Under the pieces are notes generated by a model. That model was not told where the DNA came from, made no database searches, and saw only the letters and a list, made by a program, of their open reading frames with translations. Both the position numbers and the translations under genes were made by a program. A DNA stretch of 32,178 nucleotides from an uncultured Nostocoides sp. (GTDB taxonomy: Bacteria; Actinomycetota; Actinomycetes; Actinomycetales; Dermatophilaceae): contig CALLZC010000137.1 of assembly GCA_937858995.1 (NCBI GenBank), positions 1-32,178 on the forward strand, given 5' to 3'. Shown in pieces: positions 7,771-16,344 of this stretch. Every line of letters begins with the position of its first letter. The first letter of the stretch is position 1.

Positions 7771-8156
7771 GCACCGACAAAATGATCGAAGCCAAGGCGG
7801 TCGCCCGCCACGTGCGGGTCACCCCGCAGAAGGCCCGGCGCGTGGTTGCCCTCATCCAGGGCAAGCCGGCCAGCGACGCCGTCAACGTCCTGCTCTTCGC
7901 CCCGCAGGCCGCATCCGAGCCGGTGTTGAAGGTGCTGCGCAGCGCCATCGCCAACGCCCGAGTCAAGGCCGACGCCGCCGCCGAGGCGTTCGATGAGCGC
8001 AATCTCGTCGTCAGCGCCGCGTTCGTCGACGAGGGCCCGACGATGAAGCGGTTCCGTCCGCGCGCCCAGGGGCGTGCCGGCCGCATCAACAAGCGCACCA
8101 GCCACATCACCGTCTTCGTGGCCCCGAAGGCAACCGGAAAGGCAGGAACCCGCTAA
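7767..8156 (+). CDS. rplV: Ribosomal protein L22 (uL22)
   Basis: Its beta-hairpin lines the nascent-peptide tunnel and, with L4, forms the constriction where macrolides act. 129 aa. The N-terminal [20 protein letters not shown] and the hairpin region [20 protein letters not shown] are intact, with no insertion or deletion in the tip noticed. It overlaps rpsS (ATGA), and its TAA shares one base with the rpsC ATG (TAATG). Confidence 0.98.
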   Translation: MSTDKMIEAKAVARHVRVTPQKARRVVALIQGKPASDAVNVLLFAPQAASEPVLKVLRSAIANARVKADAAAEAFDERNLVVSAAFVDEGPTMKRFRPRAQGRAGRINKRTSHITVFVAPKATGKAGTR

Positions 8157-8950
8157 TGGGTCAAAAGGTCAACCCGCACGGCTTCCGGCTGGGCATCACC
8201 ACCGACCACAAGAGCCGCTGGTTCGCCGACTCCACCAAGGAGGGTCAGCGCTACCGCGACTACGTCAAGGAAGATGTCGCGATCCGCAAGCTCATGTCGC
8301 AGGGCATGGAGCGCGCCGGCATCTCCCGCGTGGAGATCGAGCGCACCCGTGATCGCGTGCGTGTGGACATCCACACCGCGCGCCCGGGCATCGTCATCGG
8401 CCGCCGTGGCGCCGAGGCCGACCGGATCCGTGGCGACCTCGAAAAGCTCACCGGCAAGCAGGTCCAGCTCAACATCCTCGAGGTCAAGAACCCCGAGATC
8501 GATGCACAGCTGGTCGCCCAGGGCATCGCGGAGCAGCTTGCTGCCCGCGTCACCTTCCGCCGTGCGATGCGCAAGGGTATGCAGTCCTCGCTGCGCGCCG
8601 GCGCCAAGGGAATCAGGATTCAGTGCTCCGGACGACTCGGCGGCGCCGAGATGTCCCGCTCGGAGTTCTACCGCGAGGGCCGGGTGCCGCTGCATACCGT
8701 TCGCGCGAACATCGACTACGGCTTCTTCGAGGCCAAGACCACCTTCGGCCGTATCGGCGTGAAGGTGTGGATCTACAAGGGCGACATGACCGAAAAGGAG
8801 TTCGCCGCGCAGCAGGTCAATGCCCCGCGCGGTGCCACCCGCGGTCCGCGTCGTGACCGTGATGACCGTCCCGCTCGCGCCCGTCGCGACGTGGCCGAGA
8901 CCGCCGAGGCGAGCGCTCCTGCCGCCGAAGCTGTAACCGAAGGAGCGTGA
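8156..8950 (+). CDS. rpsC: Ribosomal protein S3 (uS3)
   Basis: Small-subunit protein at the mRNA entry channel, with helicase-assisting activity. 264 aa: N-terminal [14 protein letters not shown], a KH type-2 domain with [18 protein letters not shown] at about residues 79-96, and the C-terminal domain with [19 protein letters not shown]. The last 45 or so residues are an Arg/Ala-rich tail ([16 protein letters not shown], then a run of Ala/Glu), as in other actinobacteria. Confidence 0.98.
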   Translation: MGQKVNPHGFRLGITTDHKSRWFADSTKEGQRYRDYVKEDVAIRKLMSQGMERAGISRVEIERTRDRVRVDIHTARPGIVIGRRGAEADRIRGDLEKLTGKQVQLNILEVKNPEIDAQLVAQGIAEQLAARVTFRRAMRKGMQSSLRAGAKGIRIQCSGRLGGAEMSRSEFYREGRVPLHTVRANIDYGFFEAKTTFGRIGVKVWIYKGDMTEKEFAAQQVNAPRGATRGPRRDRDDRPARARRDVAETAEASAPAAEAVTEGA

Positions 8951-8957
8951 GCACGCG

Positions 8958-9377
8958 ATGTTGATTCCTCGTCGCGTCAAGCACCGTAAGCAGCACCACC
9001 CCGGTCGCTCCGGCATGTCTAAGGGCGGTACCGCTCTCGCCTTCGGCGAGTACGGCATCCAGGCCCTCGAGCCCGCCTATGTGACAAACCGGCAGATCGA
9101 ATCCGCCCGTATCGCCATGACTCGCTACATCAAGCGTGGCGGCAAGGTGTGGATCAACATCTATCCGGACCGCCCGCTGACCAAGAAGCCCGCCGAAACC
9201 CGCATGGGCTCCGGCAAGGGCTCGCCGGAATGGTGGGTGGCCAATGTCAAGCCGGGCCGCGTGCTGTTCGAGCTCTCCGGTGTTCCGGAGGAGACCGCTC
9301 GCGAGGCAATGCGCCTGGCGATGCACAAGTTGCCGATGAAGGCTCGCTTCATCAAGCGTGAAGGTGGGGACATCTGA
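8958..9377 (+). CDS. rplP: Ribosomal protein L16 (uL16)
   Basis: Late-assembling large-subunit protein beside the A-site tRNA. 139 aa with [17 protein letters not shown] at the start, the central [20 protein letters not shown] and [20 protein letters not shown]. The conserved arginine in the PAETRMG segment is the one hydroxylated in E. coli. GAAGGAG lies 12 bases upstream. It overlaps rpmC by one base (TGATG). Confidence 0.98.
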   Translation: MLIPRRVKHRKQHHPGRSGMSKGGTALAFGEYGIQALEPAYVTNRQIESARIAMTRYIKRGGKVWINIYPDRPLTKKPAETRMGSGKGSPEWWVANVKPGRVLFELSGVPEETAREAMRLAMHKLPMKARFIKREGGDI

Positions 9378-9604
9378 TGGCCATCGGAAGCAAGGACCTG
9401 ACCCCGACCGAGCTGCGCGGTCTCGACGACGAGCGTCTCGTCGACGAGTTGCGCAAGGCCAAGGAGGAGCTGTTCAACCTCCGCTTCCAGTCGGCCACCG
9501 GTCAACTGGAGAGCCATGGTCGGCTGCGCGCGGTCCGCAAGGACATCGCCCGGATCTACACCGAGATGCGCGAGCGCGAGCTCGGGATCAGTAGCGGGGC
9601 GTGA
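9377..9604 (+). CDS. rpmC: Ribosomal protein L29 (uL29)
   Basis: Small exit-tunnel rim protein, 75 aa, two long helices: [18 protein letters not shown] and then [20 protein letters not shown], the family signature, followed by [13 protein letters not shown]. It is about 10 residues longer at the ends than E. coli L29, usual for actinobacteria. It is coupled to rplP upstream by TGATG, and its TGA at 9602-9604 is immediately before the rpsQ start. Confidence 0.96.
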   Translation: MAIGSKDLTPTELRGLDDERLVDELRKAKEELFNLRFQSATGQLESHGRLRAVRKDIARIYTEMRERELGISSGA

Positions 9605-9609
9605 GTCAA

Positions 9610-9927
9610 ATGAGCGAAAACGCTGTGGACGAGAACGTTGTGAGCGAAGACAAAACGGAAGGCAAGGCGAGCGTGGAGCGCAACTACCGCAAGACCCGCC
9701 AGGGCCTTGTCGTCAGCGACAAGATGGATAAGACCGTCGTTGTCGAGGTTGAGGACCGCGTCAAGCATGCCCTCTACGGCAAGGTCATGCGCAAGAGCCA
9801 CAAGGTCAAGGCGCACGACGAGCAGAACTCTGCCGGTGTCGGTGACCGCGTCTTGATCATGGAAACCCGGCCGATCAGCGCCTCCAAGCGCTGGCGCGTG
9901 GTGGAAATTTTGGAGCGTGCTAAGTGA
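9610..9927 (+). CDS. rpsQ: Ribosomal protein S17 (uS17)
   Basis: Primary 16S-binding protein with an OB fold. 105 aa from ATG 9610. An N-terminal acidic extension of about 23 residues ([18 protein letters not shown]) precedes the conserved [39 protein letters not shown] and [22 protein letters not shown] at 9601 overlapping the rpmC stop would add MSQ, but the purine-rich GGGG is better spaced for 9610. The stop overlaps the GTG of rplN (GTGA). Confidence 0.95.
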   Translation: MSENAVDENVVSEDKTEGKASVERNYRKTRQGLVVSDKMDKTVVVEVEDRVKHALYGKVMRKSHKVKAHDEQNSAGVGDRVLIMETRPISASKRWRVVEILERAK

Positions 9928-10292
9928 TCCAGCAAGAGTCCCGCCTCAAGGTTGCGGACAACACCGGTGCCAAGGAAATCCTGTGCATCCGGGTCCTCGG
10001 TGGCTCGGGTCGCCGGTATGCCGGCATCGGCGACATCATCGTGGCGACCGTCAAGGACGCCATCCCCGGTGGCAACGTCAAGAAGGGCGACGTCGTCAAG
10101 GCCGTCATCGTGCGCACCTCCAAGGAGCGCCGCCGGCCCGATGGCAGCTACATCCGCTTCGACGAGAACGCCGCCGTCATCCTCAAGAACGATGGTGATC
10201 CTCGTGGCACCCGCATCTTCGGCCCCGTGGGCCGTGAGCTGCGTGACAAGCGCTTCATGAAGATCATCTCCCTGGCACCGGAGGTGCTCTGA
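9924..10292 (+). CDS. rplN: Ribosomal protein L14 (uL14)
   Basis: Large-subunit interface protein and docking site for the silencing factor RsfS. 122 aa from a GTG start overlapping the rpsQ stop. It starts [18 protein letters not shown] and carries [20 protein letters not shown], then [19 protein letters not shown], and [20 protein letters not shown] at the end; all are diagnostic. This gene marks the usual start of the spc operon in E. coli, but here it runs on from the S10 genes without a gap. Confidence 0.98.
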   Translation: MIQQESRLKVADNTGAKEILCIRVLGGSGRRYAGIGDIIVATVKDAIPGGNVKKGDVVKAVIVRTSKERRRPDGSYIRFDENAAVILKNDGDPRGTRIFGPVGRELRDKRFMKIISLAPEVL

Positions 10293-10296
10293 TCTC

Positions 10297-10632
10297 ATGG
10301 GAAAAATGAACATCAAGAAGGGCGACACCGTCGCGGTGCTGACCGGCAAGGACAAGTCCAAGCAGGGCAAGGTCATCGCCGTGGACACCGAGAACCAGCG
10401 CGTCACGGTCGAGGGCGTCAACCGGGTCACCCGGCACGTCAAGCCCGGGACTCGGGGCACTGGTGGCCTGGTCGTGCAAGAGGCGTCCATTCACATCAGC
10501 AATGTCGCCATCGTCGACCCGGCGGATAAGAAGCCGACCCGGATCAAGACCCGTATCGAGCAGGTCGAGCGGGATGGCCGGACCAAGACCACTCGTGTGC
10601 GGGTCGCTGCACGATCCGGTAAGGACATCTGA
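10297..10632 (+). CDS. rplX: Ribosomal protein L24 (uL24)
   Basis: Assembly-initiator protein of the large subunit with a KOW motif ([20 protein letters not shown]) at residues 5-24. 111 aa. The middle carries [14 protein letters not shown] and [20 protein letters not shown] 10297 is preferred; a second in-frame ATG is at 10306. The stop overlaps the rplE start by one base (TGATG). Confidence 0.97.
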   Translation: MGKMNIKKGDTVAVLTGKDKSKQGKVIAVDTENQRVTVEGVNRVTRHVKPGTRGTGGLVVQEASIHISNVAIVDPADKKPTRIKTRIEQVERDGRTKTTRVRVAARSGKDI

Positions 10633-11192
10633 TGACTGAAACCGCAACCAAGCCGCGGCTTAAGGCGCGCTATGCCGAGCAGGTGCGTCCCGCCCTCTCG
10701 GAGCAGTTCACCTACACCAACGCCATGCAGGTGCCCGGTGTCGTCAAGGTCGTCGTCAACATGGGTGTTGGCGATGCTGCCAAGGACTCCAAGCTCATCG
10801 AGGGTGCGATCAAGGATCTGACCGCGATCACCGGTCAGAAGCCGCAGACGACCAAGGCCCGCAAGTCCATCGCCCAGTTCAAGCTGCGCGAGGGCATGCC
10901 GATCGGCGTCCACACGACGCTGCGCGGGGACCGGATGTGGGAGTTTCTCGACCGCCTGGTCACGATCGCGCTCCCGCGCATCCGTGACTTCCGAGGTCTC
11001 TCGCCCCTGCAGTTCGACGGCCGGGGCAACTACACCTTCGGCCTGACCGAGCAGTCGATGTTCCACGAGATCGACCAGGACCGCATCGACCGGGTCCGCG
11101 GCATGGACATCACCGTGGTCACCACCGCCACCACCGACGCCGAGGGTCGCGCGCTGCTCAAGGCGCTCGGCTTCCCCTTCAAGGAGAACTGA
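10632..11192 (+). CDS. rplE: Ribosomal protein L5 (uL5)
   Basis: Binds 5S rRNA and contacts the P-site tRNA and S13 across the subunit interface. 186 aa. [19 protein letters not shown] at the N-terminus, [18 protein letters not shown], the segment [20 protein letters not shown] and the C-terminal [20 protein letters not shown] are all conserved. rpsN starts 2 bases after its stop. Confidence 0.98.
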   Translation: MTETATKPRLKARYAEQVRPALSEQFTYTNAMQVPGVVKVVVNMGVGDAAKDSKLIEGAIKDLTAITGQKPQTTKARKSIAQFKLREGMPIGVHTTLRGDRMWEFLDRLVTIALPRIRDFRGLSPLQFDGRGNYTFGLTEQSMFHEIDQDRIDRVRGMDITVVTTATTDAEGRALLKALGFPFKEN

Positions 11193-11193
11193 C

Positions 11194-11379
11194 ATGGCCA
11201 AGACGGCGCTCAAGAACAAGGCCGCCAAGACCCCGAAGTTCAAGGTCCGCGGCTACACCCGGTGCCAGCGTTGCGGTCGTCCGCACTCGGTCTATCGCAA
11301 GTTCGGCCTGTGCCGGATCTGCTTGCGCGAGATGGCCCACCGCGGCGAACTCCCCGGGATCACCAAGTCCAGCTGGTAA
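11194..11379 (+). CDS. rpsN: Ribosomal protein S14, zinc-binding type (uS14)
   Basis: Short (61 aa) type Z form of S14, part of the small-subunit head. The zinc ribbon is complete: C24-X2-C27 and C40-X2-C43 in [20 protein letters not shown]. Many actinobacteria also carry a longer cysteine-free S14 used during zinc starvation; none is in this window. The 102-base gap after it is the largest break inside the ribosomal cluster up to rplO. Confidence 0.97.
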   Translation: MAKTALKNKAAKTPKFKVRGYTRCQRCGRPHSVYRKFGLCRICLREMAHRGELPGITKSSW

Positions 11380-11458
11380 CGCGGCGGCGGCGAGGGCCGC
11401 ACCGCATACGCACGACCCCATCCGTTGTCTATATCGCAGGTCCGATAAGGAAACCGCG

Positions 11459-11485
11459 ATGAGAGAGGGCCAGAGAAGCCCATGA
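11459..11485 (+). CDS. Possible 8-codon leader ORF coupled to rpsH
   Basis: ATG at 11459 opens an 8-residue frame (MREGQRSP) whose TGA (11483-11485) overlaps the rpsH ATG (11482) as ATGA. AAGGA stands 8 bases before it, a better ribosome site than the weak purines directly before rpsH. If translated, it would deliver ribosomes to rpsH by termination-reinitiation. No function for the peptide is proposed; it may be chance. Confidence 0.3.
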   Translation: MREGQRSP

Positions 11486-11880
11486 CCATGACCGACCCGA
11501 TTGCGGACATGTTGACCCGCGTCCGGAACGCCAACTCGGCGCACCACGACGAGGTCTCCATGCCCTTTTCGAAGCTGAAGTCGCACATTGCCGAGATCCT
11601 CCAGGCGGAGGGCTACATCGCCTCCTGGACGATTGCGGACGCCGAGGTCGGCAAGACGCTGACCATCAATTTGAAGTACGGCCCCAACCGGGAGCGCTCG
11701 ATCGCCGGCATCCGCCGCGTGAGCAAGCCCGGTCTGCGGGTTTATGCGAAGTCGACCGGCCTGCCCAAGGTGCTCGGCGGCCTCGGCATCGCCATCATTT
11801 CCACGTCGTCCGGTCTGCTCACCGACAAGCAGGCTGCTAACAAGGGTGTGGGTGGGGAAGTCCTCGCCTACATCTGGTAA
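11482..11880 (+). CDS. rpsH: Ribosomal protein S8 (uS8)
   Basis: Central-domain 16S-binding protein and, in E. coli, the translational repressor of the spc operon. 132 aa; starts [18 protein letters not shown] and ends with the RNA-binding [20 protein letters not shown]. It is preceded by the only sizeable gap in this stretch, which has a short upstream frame (11459-11485) coupled to its start. A second ATG two codons on (11488) is possible. Confidence 0.98.
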   Translation: MTMTDPIADMLTRVRNANSAHHDEVSMPFSKLKSHIAEILQAEGYIASWTIADAEVGKTLTINLKYGPNRERSIAGIRRVSKPGLRVYAKSTGLPKVLGGLGIAIISTSSGLLTDKQAANKGVGGEVLAYIW

Positions 11881-11892
11881 GGGAGCACCGAC

Positions 11893-12432
11893 ATGTCTCG
11901 TATTGGACGTATGCCGGTCACCGTTCCCGCGAACGTCACGGTCACCATCGACGGTCAGTCCGTCACGGTCAAGGGCCCCAAGGGTGAGCTGTCGCATGTG
12001 GTCGCCGAGCCCATCGCGGTGGAGTTCGCCGATGGCGTCGTCGCCGTGACCCGCCCCGACGACGAGCGCCTGTCGCGCTCCCTGCATGGGCTGACCCGGA
12101 CCCTGATCAACAACATGGTCATCGGCGTGACCGATGGCTTCGAGAAGAAGATGGAAATCCGGGGTACCGGTTACCGGGTTCTGGCCCGCGGCTCGAGCAT
12201 GGAGTTTGCGCTCGGCTACAGCCACTCGATCACGGTCGACCCTCCCCAGGGCATCGACTTCGCGGTGGAGAACCAGACCCGTTTCTCGGTTCAGGGCATC
12301 GACAAGCAGCTCGTCGGCGAGACGGCTGCCAACATCCGCAAGCTGCGCAAGCCCGACGCCTACAAGGGCAAGGGTGTGCGCTACGCCGATGAGGTCGTGC
12401 GCCTCAAGGCCGGCAAGACTGGGAAGAAGTAG
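11893..12432 (+). CDS. rplF: Ribosomal protein L6 (uL6)
   Basis: Two-domain protein near the factor-binding site of the large subunit. 179 aa: [20 protein letters not shown] at the start, [20 protein letters not shown] in the linker, and the C-terminal signature [20 protein letters not shown] at about residues 149-168. rplR follows after 2 bases. Confidence 0.98.
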   Translation: MSRIGRMPVTVPANVTVTIDGQSVTVKGPKGELSHVVAEPIAVEFADGVVAVTRPDDERLSRSLHGLTRTLINNMVIGVTDGFEKKMEIRGTGYRVLARGSSMEFALGYSHSITVDPPQGIDFAVENQTRFSVQGIDKQLVGETAANIRKLRKPDAYKGKGVRYADEVVRLKAGKTGKK

Positions 12433-12434
12433 TC

Positions 12435-12809
12435 ATGGGCATGATCGTCAAGCGCGCCAAGACCAAGGCCGCCGCTCGCGGCCGTCGCCACGGGCGTATC
12501 CGCAAGCACCTGACCGGCACCACCCAGCGGCCGCGTCTGGTCGTCAGCCGTAGCAGCCGCCATGTCTTCGTCCAGGTCGTTGATGACACCGTGGGCAAGA
12601 CGCTGGCCAGTGCCTCCACCATGGAGGCGGACCTGCGCGCCCTGGACGGCGACAAGACCGCCAAGGCCAAGCGGGTCGGTGAGCTCGTCGCCGAGCGCGC
12701 CAAGGCTGCCGGCGTCGAGGCCGTGGTCTTCGACCGCGGCGGCAACAAGTACCACGGTCGCGTCGCGGCCATCGCCGATGGTGCCCGTGAGGGAGGGCTG
12801 TCGTTGTGA
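12435..12809 (+). CDS. rplR: Ribosomal protein L18 (uL18)
   Basis: 5S rRNA-binding protein of the central protuberance. 124 aa; the basic N-terminus ([20 protein letters not shown]) is followed by [20 protein letters not shown] and the C-terminal [23 protein letters not shown] 12435 or the in-frame ATG at 12441 could be the start. Its TGA (12807-12809) overlaps a GTG at 12806 that opens a small frame running to rpsE. Confidence 0.97.
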   Translation: MGMIVKRAKTKAAARGRRHGRIRKHLTGTTQRPRLVVSRSSRHVFVQVVDDTVGKTLASASTMEADLRALDGDKTAKAKRVGELVAERAKAAGVEAVVFDRGGNKYHGRVAAIADGAREGGLSL

Positions 12810-12856
12810 CCGCTCGCAACCTGACCGCAGTTTTCGTTGAGATGAGGAACATCTGA
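12806..12856 (+). CDS. Possible 16-codon mini-ORF bridging rplR and rpsE
   Basis: GTG at 12806 overlaps the rplR stop as GTGA, and the frame ([16 protein letters not shown]) ends at TGA 12854-12856, sharing one base with the rpsE ATG (TGATG). The 46-base gap is thus fully spanned by an open frame with coupling overlaps at both ends, the same junction style as the real genes around it. In high-GC DNA such a frame can arise by chance, so this is a candidate only. Confidence 0.3.
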   Translation: MTARNLTAVFVEMRNI

Positions 12857-13491
12857 TGCCCGGACCCCAGCGTCGTGGCACCGGCCCGGCCGGCGGCGGC
12901 GATCGACCCGAGCGCGGCGAGCGCCGTGGTCGCGATGACCGCCGTGACGGTCGGCGCGCCGATGCCCCCGAGAAGTCCCAGTATCTCGAGCGCGTCGTAA
13001 CCATTAACCGTGTCTCCAAGGTCGTCAAGGGTGGGCGGCGTTTCAGCTTCACCGCCCTGGTCGTCGTCGGAGACGGTGACGGCACCGTGGGTGTCGGCTA
13101 CGGCAAGGCCCGAGAGGTTCCGGCCGCGATTGCCAAGGGTGTCGAGGAAGCCAAGAAGTCCTTCTTCCGGGTTCCGCGCATCCAGGGCACCATCCCCCAC
13201 CCCATCCAGGGTGAGGCTGCTGCCGGTGTCGTGATGCTCCGTCCGGCCTCGCCGGGTACCGGTGTCATCGCCGGTGGTCCGGTGCGCGCCGTGCTGGAGT
13301 GCGCCGGAATTCACGATGTGCTGAGCAAGTCGCTCGGCTCGGACAACGCCATCAACATCGTGCACGCGACCGTCGCGGCCCTCAAGGGCCTGGAGTTGCC
13401 CGAGCAGGTTGCGGCCCGCCGCGGACTACCGCTCGATGCGGTTGCCCCCGCTGCCATGCTGCGCGCCCAGGCCGCGAAGGCCGGTGCGTGA
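12856..13491 (+). CDS. rpsE: Ribosomal protein S5 (uS5)
   Basis: Small-subunit protein at the mRNA entry site that contributes to decoding accuracy. 211 aa, longer than E. coli S5 (167) because of an Arg/Asp/Gly-rich N-terminal extension of about 40 residues. Core: the double-stranded-RNA-type domain [20 protein letters not shown] and [20 protein letters not shown], then [20 protein letters not shown] and the tail LEQVAARRG-like segment. AGGA lies 9 bases before the ATG. Its TGA overlaps rpmD (TGATG). Confidence 0.98.
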   Translation: MPGPQRRGTGPAGGGDRPERGERRGRDDRRDGRRADAPEKSQYLERVVTINRVSKVVKGGRRFSFTALVVVGDGDGTVGVGYGKAREVPAAIAKGVEEAKKSFFRVPRIQGTIPHPIQGEAAAGVVMLRPASPGTGVIAGGPVRAVLECAGIHDVLSKSLGSDNAINIVHATVAALKGLELPEQVAARRGLPLDAVAPAAMLRAQAAKAGA

Positions 13492-13673
13492 TGGCACAGC
13501 TGAAGGTCACCCAAAACAAGGGCATCATCGGTGAGAAGCACAGCGCGCGCGAGACCCTGCGCACCCTGGGCCTCAAGCGCATCGGCGATGTTGTCGTCAA
13601 AGAGGACCGCCCCGAGATCCGCGGGATGGTCCGCACCGTCCGTCACCTCGTGACGGTCGAGGAGGTCGAGTGA
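13491..13673 (+). CDS. rpmD: Ribosomal protein L30 (uL30)
   Basis: Small large-subunit protein, 60 aa. [20 protein letters not shown], then [20 protein letters not shown] and [15 protein letters not shown] cover the whole family. It starts at the ATG overlapping the rpsE stop. Its stop overlaps a GTG (13670) that could begin rplO. Confidence 0.97.
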   Translation: MAQLKVTQNKGIIGEKHSARETLRTLGLKRIGDVVVKEDRPEIRGMVRTVRHLVTVEEVE

Positions 13674-13675
13674 GT

Positions 13676-14161
13676 ATGGCTGAGAATCGCAAGGACACCG
13701 CCGCTGCGGCGGGTACGCATGCGCTCAAGGTCCATCACCTGCGTCCCGCCCCGGGAGCCAAGACCGCCAAGACCCGCGTGGGTCGCGGTGAGGGCTCCAA
13801 GGGCAAGACGGCCGGTCGTGGTACCAAGGGCACCAAGGCCCGCTACCAGGTGCCGGCGCACTTCGAGGGTGGCTCCACCGCCATCCACATGCGCTTGCCC
13901 AAACTGCGTGGCTTCAAGAACCCATTCAAGACCACCTATCAGGTCGTCAACCTCGACAAGCTCACGGCGCTCTACCCCACGGGTGGCGTTGTGACGGTCG
14001 AGGACCTGGTTGCCAAGGGCGCTGTCCGCGGCGGCGAGTTGGTCAAGGTCTTGGGGACCGGTGAAATCACGGTCGCGGTGCAGGTCACCGCGGACGCCTT
14101 CTCCGGCTCCGCCAAGGAGAAGATCGAGGCCGCTGGCGGCTCGATCGCGATGTCGGCCTGA
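13676..14161 (+). CDS. rplO: Ribosomal protein L15 (uL15)
   Basis: Late-assembly large-subunit protein. 161 aa from ATG 13676, which has AGGAGG 10 bases upstream; GTG 13670, overlapping the rpmD stop, would add two residues. Seen: [20 protein letters not shown], the glycine-rich [37 protein letters not shown] and a normal C-terminal globular part. It ends the uninterrupted run from rpsJ; a 233-base gap with strong hairpins follows. Confidence 0.97.
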   Translation: MAENRKDTAAAAGTHALKVHHLRPAPGAKTAKTRVGRGEGSKGKTAGRGTKGTKARYQVPAHFEGGSTAIHMRLPKLRGFKNPFKTTYQVVNLDKLTALYPTGGVVTVEDLVAKGAVRGGELVKVLGTGEITVAVQVTADAFSGSAKEKIEAAGGSIAMSA

Positions 14162-14191
14162 TCCACCAGGCCGGCCACCACATACGGCGCT

Positions 14192-14257
14192 CCTCGCCTC
14201 GCGAGGGCGGTATGCCGTGGGGAGGTTCCCTCGGGAACTCGCCCCACGGCATACGCC
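14192..14257 (+). terminator. Long hairpin with competing stem between rplO and secY
   Basis: GGCGGTATGCCGTGGGG (14206-14222) pairs with CCCCACGGCATACGCC (14242-14257) with one bulged G, and the loop itself folds (GTTCCC 14225-14230 with GGGAAC 14233-14238), giving a near-continuous stem of over 20 bp. A second stem, CCTCGC (14192-14197) with GCGAGG (14201-14206), touches the same left arm. No T tract follows. It may terminate or attenuate transcription between the ribosomal genes and secY. Confidence 0.65.
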
Positions 14258-14304
14258 GTTAGGTGGCACTAGTGCGAGTTTCGGTGCACGCCACCCAACC
14301 GGGG

Positions 14305-14310
14305 TAGATT
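14305..14310 (+). promoter_or_regulatory. Candidate -10 element for secY
   Basis: TAGATT stands 84 bases before the secY start and after the hairpin. No convincing -35 is visible at the proper spacing (TCGGTG at 14281-14286 is weak). A promoter here is plausible because the hairpin should block much read-through. Confidence 0.3.
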
Positions 14311-14394
14311 GCACCGGCGGGGGAGATGTCCACATCTCGCCCGCGCATGACGCATCTCGACACCGACGCGGTGTGCGAGAGGAGGGACACGACC

Positions 14395-15705
14395 TTGCTT
14401 TCCGCATTCGGCCGCGCGTTCCGGACGCCGGACCTGCGCAAGAAACTGCTGTTCACGCTGGGCATCATCGCCCTGTACCGGCTGGGGGCCCATGTCCCGA
14501 CGCCGGGCGTGAGCTACCCCGCGGTGCAGCAATGTCAGGCAAACGCCCCGGCTAATACCGGCTTCCTCGGGCTGGCGAACCTCTTCAGCGGCGGCGCCTT
14601 GCTGCAACTGTCGATCTTCGCGCTCGGGATCATGCCCTACATCACCGCGAGCATCATCGTGCAGTTGCTGACGGTGGTGATCCCCCGGTTCGAAACCCTC
14701 AAGAAGGAGGGGCAGGCGGGGCAGGCGAAGATGACGCAGTACACGCGTTATCTGACGATCGGCCTGGCCGTCCTGCAGAGTTCGACCCTGATCACCTTCG
14801 CGCAGAACCCGTCGGCCCTCTTTGGCAGCGGCTGCACGAGCATCCTGGTCGACGAGTCGATCACCACGATCTTGATCATGGTGCTGACGCTGACCGCCGG
14901 AACCGGACTGGTGATGTGGCTCGGCGAGATGATCACCGACAAGGGCATCGGCAATGGCATGTCGATCCTGATCTTCACCTCGATCGCCGCGACCTTCCCC
15001 GGGGCCTTGTGGATGATCCGGCAGCAAAACGGCTGGGCGACCTTCCTGGCTGTCATCGCCATGGGCTTCCTGATCATCGCCGCCGTCGTCTTCGTCGAGC
15101 AGAGCCAGCGTCGGATCCCGGTGCAATACGCCAAGCGGATGGTCGGCCGGCAGATGTATGGCGGCACCTCCACCTATATCCCCATCAAGGTCAATATGGC
15201 CGGCGTCATCCCGGTCATCTTCGCCAGCTCGCTCCTGGCGCTGCCGATGATGGTGGCCCAGTTCAATCAGAACCCGACCGGCCAGAGCGCGGGCTGGGTC
15301 ACCTGGATCACCACCAATCTGGCCGACCCGGGCAAGCCGGGCTACATGATGCTGTACACGGCGATGATCGTCTTCTTCACCTTCTTCTATGTCTCGATCA
15401 CCTTCAACCCCGAAGAGGTCGCCGACAACATGAAGCGGTATGGCGGGTTCATCCCGGGCATTCGCGCGGGGCGCCCCACGGCCGAGTACCTGCAGTACGT
15501 CCTGACCCGGATCACCGTCCCCGGCGCGATCTATCTGGCAATCATCTCGCTCATCCCGCTCATCGCGATCGCGGCCATCAACGCCGATGTGAACTTCCCG
15601 TTCGGCGGCACGTCGATCCTGATCATCGTCGGCGTCGGCCTGGAGACGGTCAAGCAGATCGAGGCGCAGTTGCATCAGCGCCGGTATGAGGGGTTCCTGC
15701 GTTAG
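14395..15705 (+). CDS. secY: Preprotein translocase subunit SecY
   Basis: Channel-forming subunit of the SecYEG translocon in the plasma membrane. 436 aa, ten membrane helices expected. The TTG start at 14395 has AGGAGG 9 bases upstream and gives the family N-terminus MLSAFGRAFRTPDLRKK; earlier in-frame ATGs (14326, 14347) give a hydrophilic extension not seen in the family and lack a good ribosome site. Conserved segments include LYRLGAHVPTPGV, ALGIMPYITASIIVQLL, the plug region before it, GNGMSILIFTSI and the cytoplasmic loop FNPEEVADNMKRYGGFIPGIR. First gene of secY-adk-map. Confidence 0.97.
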   Translation: MLSAFGRAFRTPDLRKKLLFTLGIIALYRLGAHVPTPGVSYPAVQQCQANAPANTGFLGLANLFSGGALLQLSIFALGIMPYITASIIVQLLTVVIPRFETLKKEGQAGQAKMTQYTRYLTIGLAVLQSSTLITFAQNPSALFGSGCTSILVDESITTILIMVLTLTAGTGLVMWLGEMITDKGIGNGMSILIFTSIAATFPGALWMIRQQNGWATFLAVIAMGFLIIAAVVFVEQSQRRIPVQYAKRMVGRQMYGGTSTYIPIKVNMAGVIPVIFASSLLALPMMVAQFNQNPTGQSAGWVTWITTNLADPGKPGYMMLYTAMIVFFTFFYVSITFNPEEVADNMKRYGGFIPGIRAGRPTAEYLQYVLTRITVPGAIYLAIISLIPLIAIAAINADVNFPFGGTSILIIVGVGLETVKQIEAQLHQRRYEGFLR

Positions 15706-15749
15706 TCTCCGCTTCTGGCTTTACCTCCACCACCAGGAAGATCCCCACC

Positions 15750-16325
15750 ATGATGCGTCTGATCATCTTCGGCCCCCCCGGCGCGGGCAAGGGCACCCAG
15801 GCCACCCGGATCGCCGAGCGCTATGGCATCCCGGCCATCTCCACCGGTGACATCTTCCGGGCCAATATCCGCGGGGAAACCCCGTTGGGCCTGCAGGTCA
15901 AGGAGATCCTCGCCAGCGGCGGGTATGTCAGTGACGAGATCACCATTGCCATCGTCGCGGACCGCCTCGCGCAGGAGGACTGTCTCCCGGGATTCCTGCT
16001 CGACGGGTTCCCGCGGACCGCGGACCAGGTGGCGGCCCTGGACGGCATCCTGGCCGACCGCGACAGCTCCCTCGATGCGGTGCTCGAGTTGACCGTGGAC
16101 GAGGACGCGGTGGTTGCCCGGCTGCTGCGGCGGGCCGAGATCGAGGGCCGGGTCGATGACACCGAGGAGGTCATCCGGGAGCGGATGGCCATCTATCACC
16201 GCGAGACCGCGCCGCTGGCCGCGATCTATGCCGAGCGGGGCCTGCTGGTGCAGGTCGACGGTCTCGGCGAGATCGACGAGGTCAGCGAGCGGATCGGCGC
16301 GGCGCTGGACAACCGGCAGCACTGA
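15750..16325 (+). CDS. adk: Adenylate kinase
   Basis: Cytosolic enzyme for ATP + AMP = 2 ADP. 191 aa. P-loop GPPGAGKGT at residues 8-16, AMP-binding STGDIFRANI, LLDGFPRTADQ, and RRAEIEGRVDDTEEVIRERM. This is the short form, in which the LID domain is a brief loop with no zinc-binding cysteines. ATG 15750 has CAGGAAG 9 bases upstream (an adjacent ATG at 15753 is also possible). It lies 44 bases after secY, the usual secY-adk-map order. Confidence 0.97.
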   Translation: MMRLIIFGPPGAGKGTQATRIAERYGIPAISTGDIFRANIRGETPLGLQVKEILASGGYVSDEITIAIVADRLAQEDCLPGFLLDGFPRTADQVAALDGILADRDSSLDAVLELTVDEDAVVARLLRRAEIEGRVDDTEEVIRERMAIYHRETAPLAAIYAERGLLVQVDGLGEIDEVSERIGAALDNRQH

Positions 16326-16344
16326 GGCGTCGGGGACACCAGCG

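Noticed and set aside
14326-14394. Longer SecY from ATG 14326 or 14347
   Set aside because: The extra residues are hydrophilic and absent in the family, while TTG 14395 has AGGAGG at a good distance and gives the normal N-terminus.
14269-15675. A 468-codon minus-strand frame
   Set aside because: Fully antisense to secY, rich in Asp/His/Arg from reverse-reading of membrane codons; no family match.
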